From assembly GCA_022565875.1 (NCBI GenBank), contig JAIULY010000012.1, forward strand, positions 1-33,379: 33,379 bases of DNA, written 5' to 3'. Below the pieces are notes generated by a model. That model was not told the origin of the DNA, made no database searches, and was given only the letters and a program-made list of their open reading frames with translations. Positions within the stretch are counted from its first letter, which is position 1. The number at the start of each line of letters is the position of its first letter. The position numbers were made by a program, and so were the translations under genes. The stretch is from Schleiferiaceae bacterium (lineage in GTDB: Bacteria > Bacteroidota > Bacteroidia > Flavobacteriales > Schleiferiaceae). Positions 16,327 to 24,209 of the stretch are shown one piece after another.

Positions 16327-18180
16327 TTATTCGAAATTGAAGGAATAAGCACTTTTTGCATCCTTTTTGAGAACACCTTCTTTAACCAACTGATTACAGA
16401 CCGCTCGCACCTTTCTACCCAACGACTCATAGGTTTGCCCCACTACTTCACCACCATGAATCCGGCGATACACTTCCGGAGTGATTTCTGCGGCCTTTAA
16501 TGCTTGGTCATTATATTTTGTAAAGAGGTAGGTTAGATTGAGAATCTCCTTTGCCACCTGCTCAAGTCCGATAAATGTGAGCCCCATTTTTTCTGTCAAC
16601 TCATCTCTAAAATCAGTTTTCACAAGAACTCTATCCAATACATAAATAGGGGTTTGTTCGGTGGATGCTTCGTGTTCGTAAAGCAGACCATTTCTTCTCA
16701 ATTCATCAATAACTTCAAAATGGTTGTTACTTTCACTTAATAAAATAGTGAAGTATCTTTTTCTGTTTTGTAATTCTGATTTGTAGAAATAAGCGAGAAC
16801 AGCTTTGTGTTCATAAGTAAGTTTCGCTTTGATTTTCAATTCGATATATTTTTCAAAACCCTTAAGCCAAGTGTTAATGAAATCATCTACTAATTTTCCA
16901 GTAGGGATTATCAATGAAATCATTTCATCCTTAATATCGTAGTAGGGCAAATCGATTTTGTTCTCTAATGCGCCATTTACTAGCGAAGCCATGCCTCTTC
17001 CTTGGTTTTCAATTTTATCAAAAACTTTAAGTACCGATGCAAGTTTAGGATTTTTACTCTCCGGAATACCTGGAATAATCCTTCGAATTTCAATAGTAGA
17101 TTCTGTATATAGAATTCTTATTTTTTCTTTAAAACTTCCTGGGTTCTTGATTTCAATAAACTGCCCGGGCTCTACACGAATGGTTACAAAGTTATCTTTA
17201 CTGTAATCTCTGTGAGCTAGTGCATTATTAATGGTTTCCCGAATTAACTTTTCGGGATACTCGGGTTCACTTTTCCCACCTTCGGCAATTGTTCTATTAA
17301 TTTTAATATTTCCCCAAACATACCTAAAGGATTCTTCCATTAGGCTTAGGACATCCGTTCGGAAAATCTTTTTGTCCTTGCCAATGTCTGAGCTTGTGTC
17401 ATAGTAGGCATTGACTTCGACTCTTGACGCTAAAAAGTGAAAAGGATCGGCTCCACAGATTAGCATCCCCAACAAGGTAACAGTATCCTCTTTTACAAAA
17501 TGCTGATTACTTAAAAAAGGCTTGGCTTTTGAGAGGCTTGGCTTTAACGTCTCACTTCTAATCTCTCGATTTAATAAATTAATGTAGTTGTTTATTTTAT
17601 CAATACTCAAATCGTTGATAGTTGCTGTCTCAACAGGAGAGATTTCTTTAGCATATTCCAATTCTTGTTTGTATTCTTTTTGTTGATTAATCTTACTTAT
17701 TGGAATAATTTTATCCTGGGTCAATTTTCTTTCAAAATACCTTTCATTGTAAGATACATACTTTAAATCATCAGATAGCGGATACACTGCGATAACCATT
17801 AAATCAAAAGTCTTCTCGCCCCTATTTATTGAATAATAATCAAAATATATATTGTTTGACAAATCAAGAAAAACCCCATTATCGTTTTGAAAAACAACCT
17901 TTTGAAGATCAATGATTTTACTCTCATTGTTTCTTTCAAAACCAGAAAACATATACTTTTTATCTCTTTCTCTTACACCAGCAATAACTAATCCGCCATC
18001 TGTATTTAGATAGGCACAGATAGTTTCCTTGAGGGAATTCCAATCCCCTTTAGTAGATAAATCTTTTAGTTCGATTTTTGTCTTTTCAACATCAATAAAC
18101 TGATTAGAATCAATTGATCTTTCTATATTCTCTAGGGCTTGTTTTATGTAATTTGATTTAAATAAATTACTGTCTTTCAT
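16327..18180 (-). CDS. AlbA_2/Schlafen-type ATP-binding protein
   Basis: A 617-residue protein with an N-terminal AlbA_2 (Schlafen AAA_4-like) domain, seen as IELKDLSTKGDWNSLKETICAYLNTDGGLVIAGVRERD at about residues 36-73. A GHKL-type ATP-binding domain follows (PEKLIRETINNALAHRDYS, about 305-325; IKNPGSFKE; NQGRGMASLVN). The C-terminal part ends in a winged-helix-like segment. Such proteins are often called RecG-like or transcriptional regulators, but the biochemical role is open; some relatives occur in defence or mobile loci. The gene is visibly more AT-rich than its neighbours and sits between the cca operon and tRNA-Arg, which suggests acquisition. No integrase or tRNA-end duplication is seen. 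An AT palindrome lies 18 bases upstream. Confidence 0.85.
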   Translation of the reverse strand: MKDSNLFKSNYIKQALENIERSIDSNQFIDVEKTKIELKDLSTKGDWNSLKETICAYLNTDGGLVIAGVRERDKKYMFSGFERNNESKIIDLQKVVFQNDNGVFLDLSNNIYFDYYSINRGEKTFDLMVIAVYPLSDDLKYVSYNERYFERKLTQDKIIPISKINQQKEYKQELEYAKEISPVETATINDLSIDKINNYINLLNREIRSETLKPSLSKAKPFLSNQHFVKEDTVTLLGMLICGADPFHFLASRVEVNAYYDTSSDIGKDKKIFRTDVLSLMEESFRYVWGNIKINRTIAEGGKSEPEYPEKLIRETINNALAHRDYSKDNFVTIRVEPGQFIEIKNPGSFKEKIRILYTESTIEIRRIIPGIPESKNPKLASVLKVFDKIENQGRGMASLVNGALENKIDLPYYDIKDEMISLIIPTGKLVDDFINTWLKGFEKYIELKIKAKLTYEHKAVLAYFYKSELQNRKRYFTILLSESNNHFEVIDELRRNGLLYEHEASTEQTPIYVLDRVLVKTDFRDELTEKMGLTFIGLEQVAKEILNLTYLFTKYNDQALKAAEITPEVYRRIHGGEVVGQTYESLGRKVRAVCNQLVKEGVLKKDAKSAYSFNFE

Positions 18181-18197
18181 TGTTTTACTTTTGAAAG

Positions 18198-18217
18198 TTT
18201 TATTTTGTAAAATAAAA
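18198..18217. promoter_or_regulatory. AT-rich palindrome upstream of the AlbA_2 gene
   Basis: Perfect 9-bp arms TTTTATTTT / AAAATAAAA around GT, centred about 27 bases upstream of the ATG. It could be an operator, but the low complexity makes chance likely. Confidence 0.3.
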
Positions 18218-18290
18218 AACCTAAAATTAGGGTGTTATGCGTTACAAATACGCTTCAACTTTTTCTTTAACAACACATTAGTTGTATTTG

Positions 18291-18362
18291 TAGCCCCGAG
18301 CAGAATCGAACTGCTATCAAAAGTTTAGGAAACTTCTATTCTATCCGTTGAACTACGGGGCC
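18291..18362 (-). tRNA. tRNA-Arg (anticodon CCU)
   Basis: Read on the minus strand: acceptor GGCCCCG pairs with CGGGGCT (one G-T pair), then TA, D-arm GTTC/GAAT, anticodon stem GAAGT/ACTTT around loop TTCCTAA (anticodon CCT, reading AGG), and T-arm AGCAG-TTCGATT-CTGCT. Discriminator A is followed by C-A-A, so CCA is not encoded. It stands alone between two protein genes and borders the AT-rich AlbA_2 gene. Confidence 0.95.
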
Positions 18363-18396
18363 AAAAGTGTGCTACATGCGCACACATTCGTTATTA

Positions 18397-19395
18397 TCAG
18401 TTAAAAAACGTTGCAAAAAGAAAATCTCCAACAAATTTTTCCACATCATCCATAACAGGGGTAGGTGTTCCGTTTCCGGAAATCCAAGGGCAGTGACCAG
18501 CGCCAGGAAAAACCAACAGCTCTGAGCGCATGCCAACGGCGAGTGCTTGAGCATGCATACTTTCACTACCACAAAGACGAATTCTTTGATCTAATGGCGG
18601 GAAATTAGAAAATATCGGGCCGCAGCCAAAAGGAACAACGGGGTCTGCATCACCGTGCACACTCACCAACGGCACACCACCTGCTCGAATAATATCCGCA
18701 CGGTCTAAGGCACCAGCCAAATTTACCACAGCATGTACCGTGCTGCTGTATCCCGCACTACCGCGATTCCCTTCTAATCCGCCTTCGTTTTGCAAAGCTT
18801 GAAGAATATGTGGTTCCATAAAAGCAGGGTCATCTAAATACGCTAAATGCGCCATTAAAATAGCTCCAGCTGAATTTCCAGCACCAATGATAATGTTGGT
18901 ATCAATACCATAAATATTATCTAGCTCTACAACAGACTTTCTAAAAAAGCGCGTAGCTGCTTTGCCATCGTGAATGGCCCGCACCACTACATCCAATAAT
19001 GCTGCACTGTCGTTTAACAACTGTAAACCTGAACCGAGGCGATAGGAAAACGAGGCGGTCACATACCCCTTTCGGGCAAAGGTTTCACACAAGCGCACCA
19101 TGTCTGGCAGTCCCCTTGAGCCATCAATAAATGCTCCACCATGTGCGAAAACAATTAGCGGACGGGCTGTCAAGCTATCGCCCTCAGGCTGATAAATATC
19201 CATCATTAGATCCATGTTCGTAGTAAAAGGCACAGTTGTAACCGTAACACCATTGAACACCTCATCTTGATAGCGCTCAGCCACAGGCGTTTCTATTGGA
19301 GGCGTATTTGCGTCATCATCTTTACTACAGCTGCCAACAAACAAAGCGGTAATCAATACCAGCAACCAAAAATGGTATCCTTTCGAATTAATCAT
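18397..19395 (-). CDS. Lipoprotein alpha/beta-hydrolase (esterase)
   Basis: A 332-residue probable carboxylesterase tethered as a lipoprotein. The signal peptide LVLITALFVGSC gives lipidation at Cys23, followed by SKDDDAN, an acidic stretch of the kind associated with surface export of Bacteroidota lipoproteins. The catalytic fold is clear: oxyanion HGG (85-87), nucleophile Ser175 in GNSAG (173-177), acid Asp251 in HGDADP, and His301 in GAGHCPW. The substrate is unknown; the HGG type usually acts on short acyl or acetyl esters. It is divergent from the secreted M28 peptidase (173-base intergenic gap), so both products probably work outside the cell. Confidence 0.88.
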   Translation of the reverse strand: MINSKGYHFWLLVLITALFVGSCSKDDDANTPPIETPVAERYQDEVFNGVTVTTVPFTTNMDLMMDIYQPEGDSLTARPLIVFAHGGAFIDGSRGLPDMVRLCETFARKGYVTASFSYRLGSGLQLLNDSAALLDVVVRAIHDGKAATRFFRKSVVELDNIYGIDTNIIIGAGNSAGAILMAHLAYLDDPAFMEPHILQALQNEGGLEGNRGSAGYSSTVHAVVNLAGALDRADIIRAGGVPLVSVHGDADPVVPFGCGPIFSNFPPLDQRIRLCGSESMHAQALAVGMRSELLVFPGAGHCPWISGNGTPTPVMDDVEKFVGDFLFATFFN

Positions 19396-19532
19396 ACATC
19401 GTAAAATTTAAAAGCGTAAAACTAATGTAAAGTTCTGAAAATTGGAACGTGTATTTTTCAAGTTGTTGTGCGCATTAAAACAGGATAACGGAGCATTCAA
19501 ACATTTCCAGAGGTCAATTCAATTACATTTCA

Positions 19533-19540
19533 TAAATTTG
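19533..19540 (+). promoter_or_regulatory. -7 element of the M28 peptidase gene
   Basis: TAAATTTG matches TAnnTTTG and ends 27 bases before the ATG at 19568. No clear TTG is found at the right distance upstream. Confidence 0.45.
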
Positions 19541-19567
19541 AGTGAAAATGGACAAAATTAAACTACT

Positions 19568-21193
19568 ATGGAACGTTTCTTTACCTTACTTCTTCTTTGT
19601 ACTATTGCTTTTGCAGCCAACCTCCAAGCCCAGAATCAACCACCTACCCTTTCCATAACAAATGTTGTAGTAGACACAGTGGCGGAGACTATTGCTATTA
19701 CCTACGACGTTCAAGACGCGGAAAATGATCCTTTAGAAATTCTAGTAGGTTTGAGTACCGACAGCGGCACAACGCATCTAGAAACCAACTTTTTCTTAAG
19801 TGGTGATGTCGGTTTTCCTGTAACACCCGGCAACGGCAAAAATATTGTTGTCAACTATGATGGGCAAGCACTACACAGCCGGAACGGCCCCTCTATTTGG
19901 GGGACCTTAAAAATAACAGCAACGGACAGAAAACCCGTTGACCTACAACCCATTATCGATCTAATCGACAGTGCAGCTATTTACAATCACTTGCTGTTTT
20001 TCAGTCAGCCCAGGCACCACCAAACCGCAGCAGGCGGCCTCACAGCAGTAAAAGACACCATAGTTTCGGGATTTCTTACGGCACAGCTGCAAGTGGAGCG
20101 TTTGCCCTTCAACTTTGGAGCAGTTGCCGCCGAAAACCTCAAAGGCAGAAAGCCCGGGCTCATTTCAGAGGAAAAAGTAATTGTGTTAGACGGCCATTTT
20201 GACGCAGTGGCCAACACACCTGGGGCTGATGACAATGCCACTGCACTGGTTAGTCTTATGGCGGGGGTGGAATTTTTAAAAGACTTGCACTTTGAAAAAA
20301 CTATAAACTATTTGGCTTTTGACAAAGAAGAGCAGGGCTTGGTAGGCGCCATTCATTATGTCACAAACAGTATACTGCCCTACGAGGAGATTGAGGCTGT
20401 CATAAATGGCGAAATGCTTGGATATTATGACTCAACAGCCAACTCACAACAGGTACCACAAGGCTTCAATATAGTTTTTCCAGCAGCTGTAGATTCGATT
20501 AATGCCAGTGGTAATCGCGGTATCTTTTTATTTGTCATCGGCAACACCACCAATAGCTCACAATTGTCTGTTGTTTTCGATTCAGTAGCTCGACATTATG
20601 TCCCTTCCATTCGCAGTTTGGTATTAAATGCACCAGGCACAGGGGCCCTCACACCCGATTTGCGTCGCAGTGACCACGCCGCGTTTTGGGATGCAGGCAT
20701 TCCCGCATTAATGCTAACAGATGGTGCCGATACGCGAAACCCCTATTACCACACCCCCGCCGACTCAGTAGGTACATTGAATATGAATTTTTTGGTAAAG
20801 AATGTGAAAGCTATGGTGGCCAATGTTGCTGCACTCGCCACTCCTTTAAGTGCTGGTGTGGATCAAAGCACACCCTTTCTACTCTCCAATGCAAATGTTG
20901 TATCCTCCGAAAGTCATCAAAAAGTACCGGCTGTAGAGTTGTTTCCAGTACCTTCGAACGGTAGGGTGTATTTGAGATTTGAACAATCGGCTGACAACGT
21001 TATTATAAAAATAACAACACCAGAGGGAAAGCACGTGTTTGAACAACAACAACGCGTTTTTGCCGGAGAGCAGTACCAAATTGATTTAGGCGCTAGCGCC
21101 AATTTGGTGCATGGCTTACTATTGGTAGAAATTGTTATTGATGAGAAGCGAGTGCACAAAAAGTTGTTGATGCATCCACCACACCAACATTAA
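19568..21193 (+). CDS. Secreted M28 family zinc peptidase with type IX sorting tail
   Basis: A 541-residue exported metallopeptidase. A signal peptide (residues 1-22, ending ANLQAQ) is followed by a beta domain (about 25-125, QPPTLSITNVVVD...) resembling an Ig/cadherin module. The M28 catalytic domain (about 125-425) has its zinc-site residues in DGHFDAV, GADDNATAL, AFDKEEQGL, and the late YYHTPADS histidine. The C-terminal 85 residues (VELFPVPSNGRVYLRF...LLVEIVIDEKRVHKKLLM) match a type IX secretion type-A sorting domain, so the enzyme should leave the cell through the system that includes PorQ. It could be an aminopeptidase; specificity cannot be told. It is divergent from the lipoprotein esterase. 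Confidence 0.92.
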   Translation: MERFFTLLLLCTIAFAANLQAQNQPPTLSITNVVVDTVAETIAITYDVQDAENDPLEILVGLSTDSGTTHLETNFFLSGDVGFPVTPGNGKNIVVNYDGQALHSRNGPSIWGTLKITATDRKPVDLQPIIDLIDSAAIYNHLLFFSQPRHHQTAAGGLTAVKDTIVSGFLTAQLQVERLPFNFGAVAAENLKGRKPGLISEEKVIVLDGHFDAVANTPGADDNATALVSLMAGVEFLKDLHFEKTINYLAFDKEEQGLVGAIHYVTNSILPYEEIEAVINGEMLGYYDSTANSQQVPQGFNIVFPAAVDSINASGNRGIFLFVIGNTTNSSQLSVVFDSVARHYVPSIRSLVLNAPGTGALTPDLRRSDHAAFWDAGIPALMLTDGADTRNPYYHTPADSVGTLNMNFLVKNVKAMVANVAALATPLSAGVDQSTPFLLSNANVVSSESHQKVPAVELFPVPSNGRVYLRFEQSADNVIIKITTPEGKHVFEQQQRVFAGEQYQIDLGASANLVHGLLLVEIVIDEKRVHKKLLMHPPHQH

Positions 21194-21270
21194 CAGGGGA
21201 AAAGCAACTCCAATAGCTATAATTGATGTATCTTGGTGCCACAATAACCATTAAAATAAACAGATAAAAA

Positions 21271-21954
21271 ATGGGTAAGAAATTAGCTGTACTACTCCAT
21301 GGCTCTGGAGTTTATGACGGTACTGAAATACAGGAAGCCGTGCTCACACTTTTGGCTATTGCCAATGCAGGTCACCAATACGAATGTTTTGCACCTAACA
21401 AAAAGCAACTACACGTCATCAATCATCTCAATGGCGAAGTGATGGATGAAGAGCGCAATGTGCTTGTTGAAAGTGCACGAATTGCGAGAGGTGAAATAAA
21501 AGATGCTTCACAACTCAATATCCATGATTTTGACGGATTGGTATTGCCCGGTGGTTTTGGCACAGCCAAGAATTTTACCACATGGGCCTTAAAAGGTCCA
21601 GAAAGTGACATCGACCCTATTATCAAAAATATTATAATCAGTGCTGTGGTTGAAAAAAGACCTATTGTTGCGCTCTGCATGAGTCCAACGACCATAGCCA
21701 AAGCCCTTGAAGGAACTTCTTATACTGCCAGCCTTTCTGTAGGGACAACAAAGGAAAAATCGCCTTATGACATTGCAGGAATTCACTCAGGTATGCAAGC
21801 AGTTGGCGCTAAACCCCAAGAAGTTCTCGCCAGTGAAATAGCCTTTGATAGCGAACTAAAAATCATTAGTGCGCCCTGTTATATGATGGAGGCGTCCATT
21901 GGAGACGTGGCCAAAAACATAGCTCAGGCCATTGCACAACTCGACCATTGTTAA
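21271..21954 (+). CDS. elbB: Isoprenoid biosynthesis glyoxalase ElbB
   Basis: A 227-residue DJ-1/PfpI-superfamily protein of the ElbB group (in E. coli linked to isoprenoid production and shown to have glyoxalase activity). The N-terminus KLAVLLHGSGVYDGTEIQEAV is highly characteristic, followed by ECFAPNKKQLHVINHLNGE, VLPGGFGTAKN, and the nucleophile elbow ALCMSPTT with Cys136. The late SAPCYMMEASIGDVAKNIA block is also typical. It stands alone, bounded below by a strong bidirectional terminator. Confidence 0.94.
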   Translation: MGKKLAVLLHGSGVYDGTEIQEAVLTLLAIANAGHQYECFAPNKKQLHVINHLNGEVMDEERNVLVESARIARGEIKDASQLNIHDFDGLVLPGGFGTAKNFTTWALKGPESDIDPIIKNIIISAVVEKRPIVALCMSPTTIAKALEGTSYTASLSVGTTKEKSPYDIAGIHSGMQAVGAKPQEVLASEIAFDSELKIISAPCYMMEASIGDVAKNIAQAIAQLDHC

Positions 21955-21960
21955 AATTTT

Positions 21961-21996
21961 AAAAGGTCGCTGAACAAGTTTTTTCAGCGACCTTTT
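21961..21996. terminator. Bidirectional terminator between elbB and the small coiled-coil gene
   Basis: Perfect 14-bp stem AAAAGGTCGCTGAA (21961-21974) / TTCAGCGACCTTTT (21983-21996) with an 8-base loop. T-rich ends on both strands let it stop elbB (plus) and the small gene at 22001 (minus), whose stop codon abuts it. Confidence 0.9.
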
Positions 21997-22000
21997 ACAC

Positions 22001-22216
22001 TTACTTTTTTTGGTTGTTAATGATTGTCGAAATGGCTCGCTTGTATTGAGCCAACTCCTCTTGCAATGTTTCTAAGAGTAATTCCATTTTTAGCCGATTC
22101 ACCTCGCGATGATATTGCTCAGAATAACAGACATTATGTCTATTAAAACCCGTAGATTCATTGCCACTGTGAGTTTCTAAGTACTTCCCTCCCCCATTTG
22201 TAGAAAGATTATCCAT
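22001..22216 (-). CDS. Small coiled-coil protein, unknown
   Basis: A 71-residue frame starting at ATG 22216. The first 35 residues are polar and low in hydrophobics. The second half (YHREVNRLKMELLLETLQEELAQYKRAISTIINNQ) is a regular amphipathic helix typical of short dimerising coiled coils. The stop lies directly against a strong terminator, which supports a real gene. It could also be the surviving C-terminal end of a larger regulator, since no DNA-binding domain is present. No clear -7 box is visible upstream. Confidence 0.5.
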   Translation of the reverse strand: MDNLSTNGGGKYLETHSGNESTGFNRHNVCYSEQYHREVNRLKMELLLETLQEELAQYKRAISTIINNQKK

Positions 22217-22484
22217 ACACAGTAGTTTTGGTTTGAGCTGTGAATTTATATAAATTATCCTTTTAAAAACACGTGTTCGTATAATTCACACTTTGTTCGC
22301 GCAAAGAATAAACACCTTATTTAACAGCTCTTTACACTACAAAAATCTTTGAACATTATTAATTCAACCAAAATAATAAGCCTCTTCCTTTTCAGAAAAA
22401 GTCAAAATCTAGGCAGCTACTGTTAAAAAATGCCTTAAAAATTGTTCAATATGCTTGTTGGTAAGAAATGGCACCGCAGAAAAG
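22217..22484. other. AT-rich intergenic region, nothing recognised
   Basis: This stretch between two minus-strand genes is AT-rich, with stop codons in all frames. I see no promoter match, hairpin or RNA gene in it. Confidence 0.5.
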
Positions 22485-22772
22485 TTAAAGCGATTGATAA
22501 TAATTCTTTAGCCGTGTTTTTATTTGAAAATAACGAAAAAGACCAAATAGGGCCGTTATGACACTTACCACCAAAGTAAGTAAGCCTATCCAACGGCTAT
22601 CTTGAAAATCTTCGAGTTGTAAAAATGTGATTCCCCCAAGAATCATATAAACAGAAGCTCTTAAATAAGAGAGTAATGTGCGCTCATTGGCAAGTCGCGT
22701 TCGCTCTAGCGCAAGGTAATCTCGGAGAATAATCTTCTCATCTGTCTCAAATACAGGCTTAAAAAGTTTCAT
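22485..22772 (-). CDS. DUF202 family membrane protein
   Basis: A 95-residue small membrane protein of the DUF202 family (YidH-like), function unknown. After a short N-terminus comes the family block LALERTRLANERTLLSYLRASVYMILGGITFLQL (about residues 20-53, first helix), then a second helix WIGLLTLVVSVITALFGLFRYF and a basic tail. The start is set at ATG 22772: the frame is open to 22862, but that upstream stretch contains the terminator of the preceding gene. A -7 element TAATTTTG lies at 22785-22792. Confidence 0.88.
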   Translation of the reverse strand: MKLFKPVFETDEKIILRDYLALERTRLANERTLLSYLRASVYMILGGITFLQLEDFQDSRWIGLLTLVVSVITALFGLFRYFQIKTRLKNYYQSL

Positions 22773-22784
22773 TCGTTTTATTTT

Positions 22785-22792
22785 CAAAATTA
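22785..22792 (-). promoter_or_regulatory. -7 element of the DUF202 gene
   Basis: On the minus strand TAATTTTG, a full TAnnTTTG match, ends 12 bases before the ATG at 22772. The nearest good upstream TTTTG is 26 bases away, a little too far. Confidence 0.5.
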
Positions 22793-22826
22793 GGCCTTTA
22801 GCGCAATACCCATTGTGACAAAAGTC

Positions 22827-22859
22827 AAAAAAAAAGCCAGGCAATATAGATTGCCTGGC
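22827..22859 (-). terminator. Rho-independent terminator after the propeller lipoprotein pair
   Basis: On the minus strand GCCAGGCAA (22859-22851) pairs with TTGCCTGGC (22844-22836) around a six-base loop, followed by nine T. It lies 25 bases after the stop of the gene at 22884. Confidence 0.95.
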
Positions 22860-22883
22860 CATTAATTTCGCTTCCTCGAATGA

Positions 22884-23633
22884 TTATAATTGACTCATTA
22901 TAGTAAAATTGCCATTGACAAATTCATATTGAGAAATGCCATTCCTACCCAAAACAATAAAAGACTTGGGGCCTTTAATTATATCAACAGCATCAACATT
23001 GGTGGCATGAAAGATTTGAGTTGGCTTGTTTGGCTGGGTTCTATCAAAGATTTTTATTCCGTTATCACAAACGTAAAGATAATCAGAACCTAGGGCTAGT
23101 CCAATTGGGCCAGATAATTGAACATTATGAACCTGCATGGGCAATTGAATATTTGAGATATCGTAGGTCTGCAGTTCATTAACACCTCCCCTACACCCCC
23201 TATTCTCGGTGGACCGCAAGGTAACGTAAGCAAAATTTTGATCTGCAACTACGGGGTCACAAGCGACTACATGTCGTGTTATCGAGAGCAAATTGATTGC
23301 GGGTGCATTTGCAATATTGTAGATGTACATACCGTCGTTAGCGCCAAAGAACAACGTTTGATTGTCTCTAGGGAAAATCGTTTCCATTCCAAAACCTAAA
23401 AAAGTTGCGCTAATAAAATTGGGCTTTTCAGGGTTTGACAAGCCAAAAATCGACAGCGTATCTTGACTCAGGACAAACAAGTGGTTGTTTGCAATGGCAA
23501 AAGTAGCGAGTGATCCTCCCTGACCTACTGTTCCTGGGCGAATATTCGAGTCAGCGGAACCAACGCCTTCGCTACACCCCGACAAAAACAGGAAGGCTCC
23601 TGTAATAACAAAAAACTTATAAAGTGATTTCAT
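22884..23633 (-). CDS. LVIVD-type beta-propeller lipoprotein, C-terminal-half-like
   Basis: A 249-residue lipoprotein: signal FFVITGAFLFLSGC with lipidation at about Cys20, then repeated beta-strand modules of the LVIVD propeller type (LFVLSQDTLSIFGLSNPEKPNFIS; GMYIYNIANAPAINLLS; LQTYDISNIQLPMQVHN; LYVCDNGIKIFDRTQPNKPTQI). ETIFPRDNQTLFFGANDGMYIY and CDPVVADQNFAYVTLRS match what I remember as the C-terminal part of a single Bacteroidota lipoprotein of about 400 residues. The matching N-terminal part is the next gene upstream, 15 bases away. Both have their own lipobox, so the split looks functional and not a recent frameshift. A strong terminator follows. Confidence 0.82.
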   Translation of the reverse strand: MKSLYKFFVITGAFLFLSGCSEGVGSADSNIRPGTVGQGGSLATFAIANNHLFVLSQDTLSIFGLSNPEKPNFISATFLGFGMETIFPRDNQTLFFGANDGMYIYNIANAPAINLLSITRHVVACDPVVADQNFAYVTLRSTENRGCRGGVNELQTYDISNIQLPMQVHNVQLSGPIGLALGSDYLYVCDNGIKIFDRTQPNKPTQIFHATNVDAVDIIKGPKSFIVLGRNGISQYEFVNGNFTIMSQL

Positions 23634-23648
23634 GAGAATAAGGTTAGG

Positions 23649-24179
23649 TTATCGTTTCAGTTTTCTAAAATCCATAATAATAGCATTTTCAGGTCTTGCA
23701 CGCAGCACAGATTCCCGAAAAGGCATACCATCAGGAGGGGTAATTTCTGGGAACAGATCCATTTGACGATGCAACACTTTAAACGGCTTATTTTCTATAG
23801 GTAATTGAATAGAGAGCAAATCCGTGACATTATCTGCGTAGAGGATACCATCGCGGATACTGAGGTCTCTATTGCCTGGAATGGCTATGAACCCAAGTCG
23901 CTTCGGATCTTTGGGGTTGGCGTTATCCACTATGTGAATTCCCTCATTTTGCTCATTAACAAATAGGAAGTCTTTGTAAATATAGATTTTCCCTGTTTTG
24001 TTCATTTGCTTCTCCCCAACAAACTTGACGGCCTTATCCATATCAGACCTAAGTATGTAAATGGGTTCATACTGCGAATAAATGTTTCTATTGTTGTCGT
24101 CAACACATCCCGTAGCAATGAGCACGCCGAATGCAAGAAATAGCAGCGGAGAAAAAATCTGTTTGTATTTCATAATCAT
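23649..24179 (-). CDS. Beta-propeller lipoprotein, N-terminal-half-like
   Basis: A 176-residue lipoprotein: MIMKYKQIFSPLLFLAFGVLIATGC puts the lipidated Cys at residue 25, followed by VDDNN. The body has one clear propeller module, GKIYIYKDFLFVNEQNEGIHIVDNANPKDPKRLGFIAIPGNRDLSIRDGILYADNVTDLLSIQL, and ends ARPENAIIMDFRKLKR. This corresponds to the N-terminal part of the same family whose C-terminal part is encoded immediately downstream. Thirty bases separate it from the regulator at 24210 on the same strand, so it could be co-transcribed with it; no clear -7 box is seen in that gap. It probably sits on the cell surface or in the periplasm; its ligand is unknown. Confidence 0.78.
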   Translation of the reverse strand: MIMKYKQIFSPLLFLAFGVLIATGCVDDNNRNIYSQYEPIYILRSDMDKAVKFVGEKQMNKTGKIYIYKDFLFVNEQNEGIHIVDNANPKDPKRLGFIAIPGNRDLSIRDGILYADNVTDLLSIQLPIENKPFKVLHRQMDLFPEITPPDGMPFRESVLRARPENAIIMDFRKLKR

Positions 24180-24209
24180 GTATTAATAAGGGTTAATTAG
24201 TATTGCAAA

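Noticed and set aside
16260-18362. Integrative element using tRNA-Arg as attachment site
   Set aside because: No second copy of the tRNA 3' end was found at the far side of the AlbA_2 gene, and there is no integrase or excisionase.
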